Assembly (NCBI GenBank): GCA_029821235.1
Contig: JALGTT010000079.1
Coordinates: forward strand, 1 to 6,305
Direction: 5' to 3'
Length of the DNA: 6,305 bases
DNA from: Candidatus Hebobacteria bacterium
GTDB taxonomy: Bacteria; Armatimonadota; Hebobacteria; Hebobacterales; Hebobacteraceae
The notes beneath the pieces were generated by a model. The model ran no database searches. It saw only the letters and a list, made by a program, of their open reading frames with translations, and was not told the DNA's origin. Made by a program: the position numbers and the translations under genes. Every line of letters begins with the position of its first letter. The stretch's first letter is position 1. This document shows, piece after piece, positions 4,815 through 6,305 of this stretch.

Positions 4815-5948
4815 CTAGTCCCCGGAAGGGGGCTTCAGCCGGGCGAGGCGGGATTTGAGCACGTTGATGGGCCCGATGGTGGACGGATCCACGCCGTTGA
4901 GGAAGGCCAGGTAGAGGCTGATGAAGTCCCCCAGATACACCGTGCTCATCAGTTGCGCGAGCGGCGACTTCCCCTCTGCCAGCAACAGGTGCACGCGGGT
5001 CTTCTCCGCGATCATCCGGCGGGTGATCTCCACCCGCGCCCGCACCCGGTAGTAGTCCTCCGGCCGGCACAGGATCACCACCTCGATGCCCTGGGCCATC
5101 TCGGCGGGCACTTCCCAGCCAACCACTTCGTTGTGGTTGAGTTCCGGGTACTCGCTGGCATAGGCGAGAACCTTGCTGTTCTCGTTGAACTGGCAGCGCC
5201 AACGATAGGCGGCCGCGCTCATGATCCCGGCCGTGCCCTGCACCCAGGGCAACTTGCCGAAAAGGGATCTCGCCATCCGTTTGGCGGGGTTCCGCCGCTC
5301 CGGAATCCCGGGGGCGATTCTCTTCTGGATGCCGGTCAGCAGGGAAATGGTCTCTCGAATCTGGCTGCGCGCCCCCGGATAGAGGCCCAATTTGCCCAAC
5401 ACGCTCACCAAGGGAATGAACGAGTAGCCCAGAGAGGCGCGCGGCGGCATCGGAGGATCGCCCAGGGGGATGGTGAGCAGCGGCAACTTGCGCCGGCGGG
5501 CGAACTTGGCCAACTCGCCGTTGGTGGTGATGCACATGATGCGGGCCCTGCGCCGGTAGGCCCGCTGCGTCGCCTCCAGGGTCTCTTCGGTGTTCCCGGA
5601 GTGGCTGGAGGCGATGAAGAGCGTGTCCGGCCCCACGAAACGCGGAATCTCATAGTCGCGGGAGACCACGAACGGCACCGGGATCCTGTGCTCGCACAGG
5701 CGGATGAGGAAGTCTCCCCCCACCGCGGACCCTCCCATCCCGGCGAGCACGATGTTGGCCGGCTCCCGGAGAGAGGCGGGCGGGACAAAGGCGGCGCCGA
5801 TCTCGGCGGCATCAGCGACCTGCGCGGGGAAGTCAACCGCAAAGTCGAGCATCCCCTTGGGGTCCAACTTCTGCCACGAGGATGGATTGTCGAGGTCGGC
5901 GGCCGGCGATCTGCGGGATGGGGAAGCGGTCTTCATCCTGGCGGCCAT
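4815..5948 (-). CDS. Bifunctional phosphoglucose/phosphomannose isomerase
   Basis: A 377-residue protein of the archaeal-type PGI/PMI family (two SIS domains), which interconverts glucose-6-P, mannose-6-P and fructose-6-P in the cytoplasm. Seen: the first SIS domain with G-M-G-G-S-A-V-G-G-D (70-79) and the sugar-phosphate loop S-S-H-S-G-N-T-E-E-T (114-123). The second domain has N-E-N-S-K-V (255-260) and E-L-N-H-N-E-V-V-G-W (269-278), whose Glu256 and His272 have the same 16-residue spacing as the catalytic Glu/His pair known from Pyrobaculum PGI/PMI. The C-terminal Y-L-G-D-F-I-S-L-Y-L-A and G-V-D-P, with a late Lys (365), also fit. The ATG at 5948 is 4 nt after the rpsR stop, with GTGAGG overlapping that stop; an ATG at 5936 is an alternative. 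The frame runs further upstream only as a shadow of rpsR. Such enzymes are single-copy substitutes for classical PGI in some bacteria. Confidence 0.93.
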   Translation of the reverse strand: MAARMKTASPSRRSPAADLDNPSSWQKLDPKGMLDFAVDFPAQVADAAEIGAAFVPPASLREPANIVLAGMGGSAVGGDFLIRLCEHRIPVPFVVSRDYEIPRFVGPDTLFIASSHSGNTEETLEATQRAYRRRARIMCITTNGELAKFARRRKLPLLTIPLGDPPMPPRASLGYSFIPLVSVLGKLGLYPGARSQIRETISLLTGIQKRIAPGIPERRNPAKRMARSLFGKLPWVQGTAGIMSAAAYRWRCQFNENSKVLAYASEYPELNHNEVVGWEVPAEMAQGIEVVILCRPEDYYRVRARVEITRRMIAEKTRVHLLLAEGKSPLAQLMSTVYLGDFISLYLAFLNGVDPSTIGPINVLKSRLARLKPPSGD

Positions 5949-5952
5949 GACC

Positions 5953-6305
5953 TCACTCGCTGACGTACGGCAGCAATGCGATGTGCCGCGCCCGCTTGAT
6001 GGCGCGGGCGAGCGCGCGTTGGTGGCGCGCACAAGTGCCGGTGCCGCGGCTCTTGAGAATCTTGCCGCGGTCGGAGATGAACTCCCGCAGGCGCGCGTAG
6101 TCCTTGTAGTCTACGTGCTTGATCTTGTCCACGCAGAAACTGCACACGCGGCGGCGCGGCCGTCGCATCCGCCGGTCGCCGCCTCGCCGACCTCCCTCGC
6201 GGCCGCCGGATCTGCCCCGCGGCCCGTCTCTCCGCGGGGGTCCGGAGCGCGGCGGAGCCGGCCGCGGCGCGGGGGCCGCGGTCGAAGGGGCGGACGCTTG
6301 TGCGC
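5953..6305 (-). CDS. rpsR: Ribosomal protein S18, zinc-type, probable N-terminal extension, 5' end missing
   Basis: The 71 residues from the ATG at 6168 are an unmistakable S18: V-C-S-F-C, then [24 protein letters not shown] and [13 protein letters not shown]. Cys9, Cys12, Cys46 and His49 (numbered from 6168) form the CxxC...CxxH pattern of zinc-binding S18 forms. S18 binds 16S rRNA in the 30S platform together with S6. The ATG at 6168 lacks a well-spaced Shine-Dalgarno site, and the frame stays open to the window edge for 45 codons. That stretch is rich in Ala/Pro and then Arg/Gly (for example [14 protein letters not shown]), ending in the basic R-R-P-R-R-R just before the first Cys. I therefore read it as a disordered N-terminal extension whose start lies outside. 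The alternative is a start at 6168 with the upstream bases belonging to something else. The PGI/PMI gene follows after 4 nt. Confidence 0.82.
   Translation of the reverse strand, partial: AQASAPSTAAPAPRPAPPRSGPPRRDGPRGRSGGREGGRRGGDRRMRRPRRRVCSFCVDKIKHVDYKDYARLREFISDRGKILKSRGTGTCARHQRALARAIKRARHIALLPYVSE

Noticed and set aside
5949..6032. Extension of the PGI/PMI gene to the ATG at 6032
   Set aside because: It would run through the conserved end of rpsR in another frame and encodes no family sequence. The ATG at 5948 directly follows the rpsR stop.

Overview
The window is a high-GC bacterial segment with densely packed genes, good Shine-Dalgarno sites (GGAGG/GGGAG types) and one consensus -10 box. 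The gene content is: a ThuA-like protein next to a Gfo/Idh/MocA oxidoreductase, a low-specificity threonine aldolase, an archaeal-type bifunctional phosphoglucose/phosphomannose isomerase behind rpsR, and several small proteins I do not recognise. This fits an uncultivated lineage such as Armatimonadota or the Planctomycetota/Chloroflexota neighbourhood. No phylogenetic marker was compared, so the phylum is only a guess.

Layout. (1) 1-1570, plus strand: the 3' part of a ThuA-like gene and a complete Gfo/Idh/MocA-family dehydrogenase 10 nt downstream, probably one carbohydrate-related operon. (2) 1571-1746: a spacer between convergent genes holding two inverted copies of a 28-nt hairpin repeat with compensatory stem changes, plus a partial third copy that overlaps the stop codon of the next gene. 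(3) 1747-2784, minus strand: threonine aldolase. (4) 2785-3105: a divergent intergenic region with a TATAAT promoter and a palindrome across the predicted transcription start. (5) 3106-3591, plus strand: two small genes, a 68-residue protein with a possible small-barrel (Sm/SH3-like) pattern and a 73-residue MoaD/ThiS-like ubiquitin-fold protein that lacks the C-terminal Gly-Gly. (6) 3604-4732, minus strand: two single-pass membrane proteins of similar architecture, probably distant paralogues, separated by 319 nt that contain a 12-bp perfect inverted repeat with nested hairpins. (7) 4815-6305, minus strand: rpsR (ribosomal protein S18, zinc-type, with a probable Arg/Gly/Pro-rich N-terminal extension running off the window), followed after 4 nt by the PGI/PMI gene.

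The recognisable genes are housekeeping or central metabolism: sugar phosphate isomerisation, amino-acid breakdown, translation, and sugar-derivative oxidation. I see no CRISPR array, transposase, phage gene or defence cassette. The items most worth a second look are the covarying hairpin repeats, the small barrel/ubiquitin-like gene pair, the S18 extension, and the structured gap between the two membrane-protein genes.
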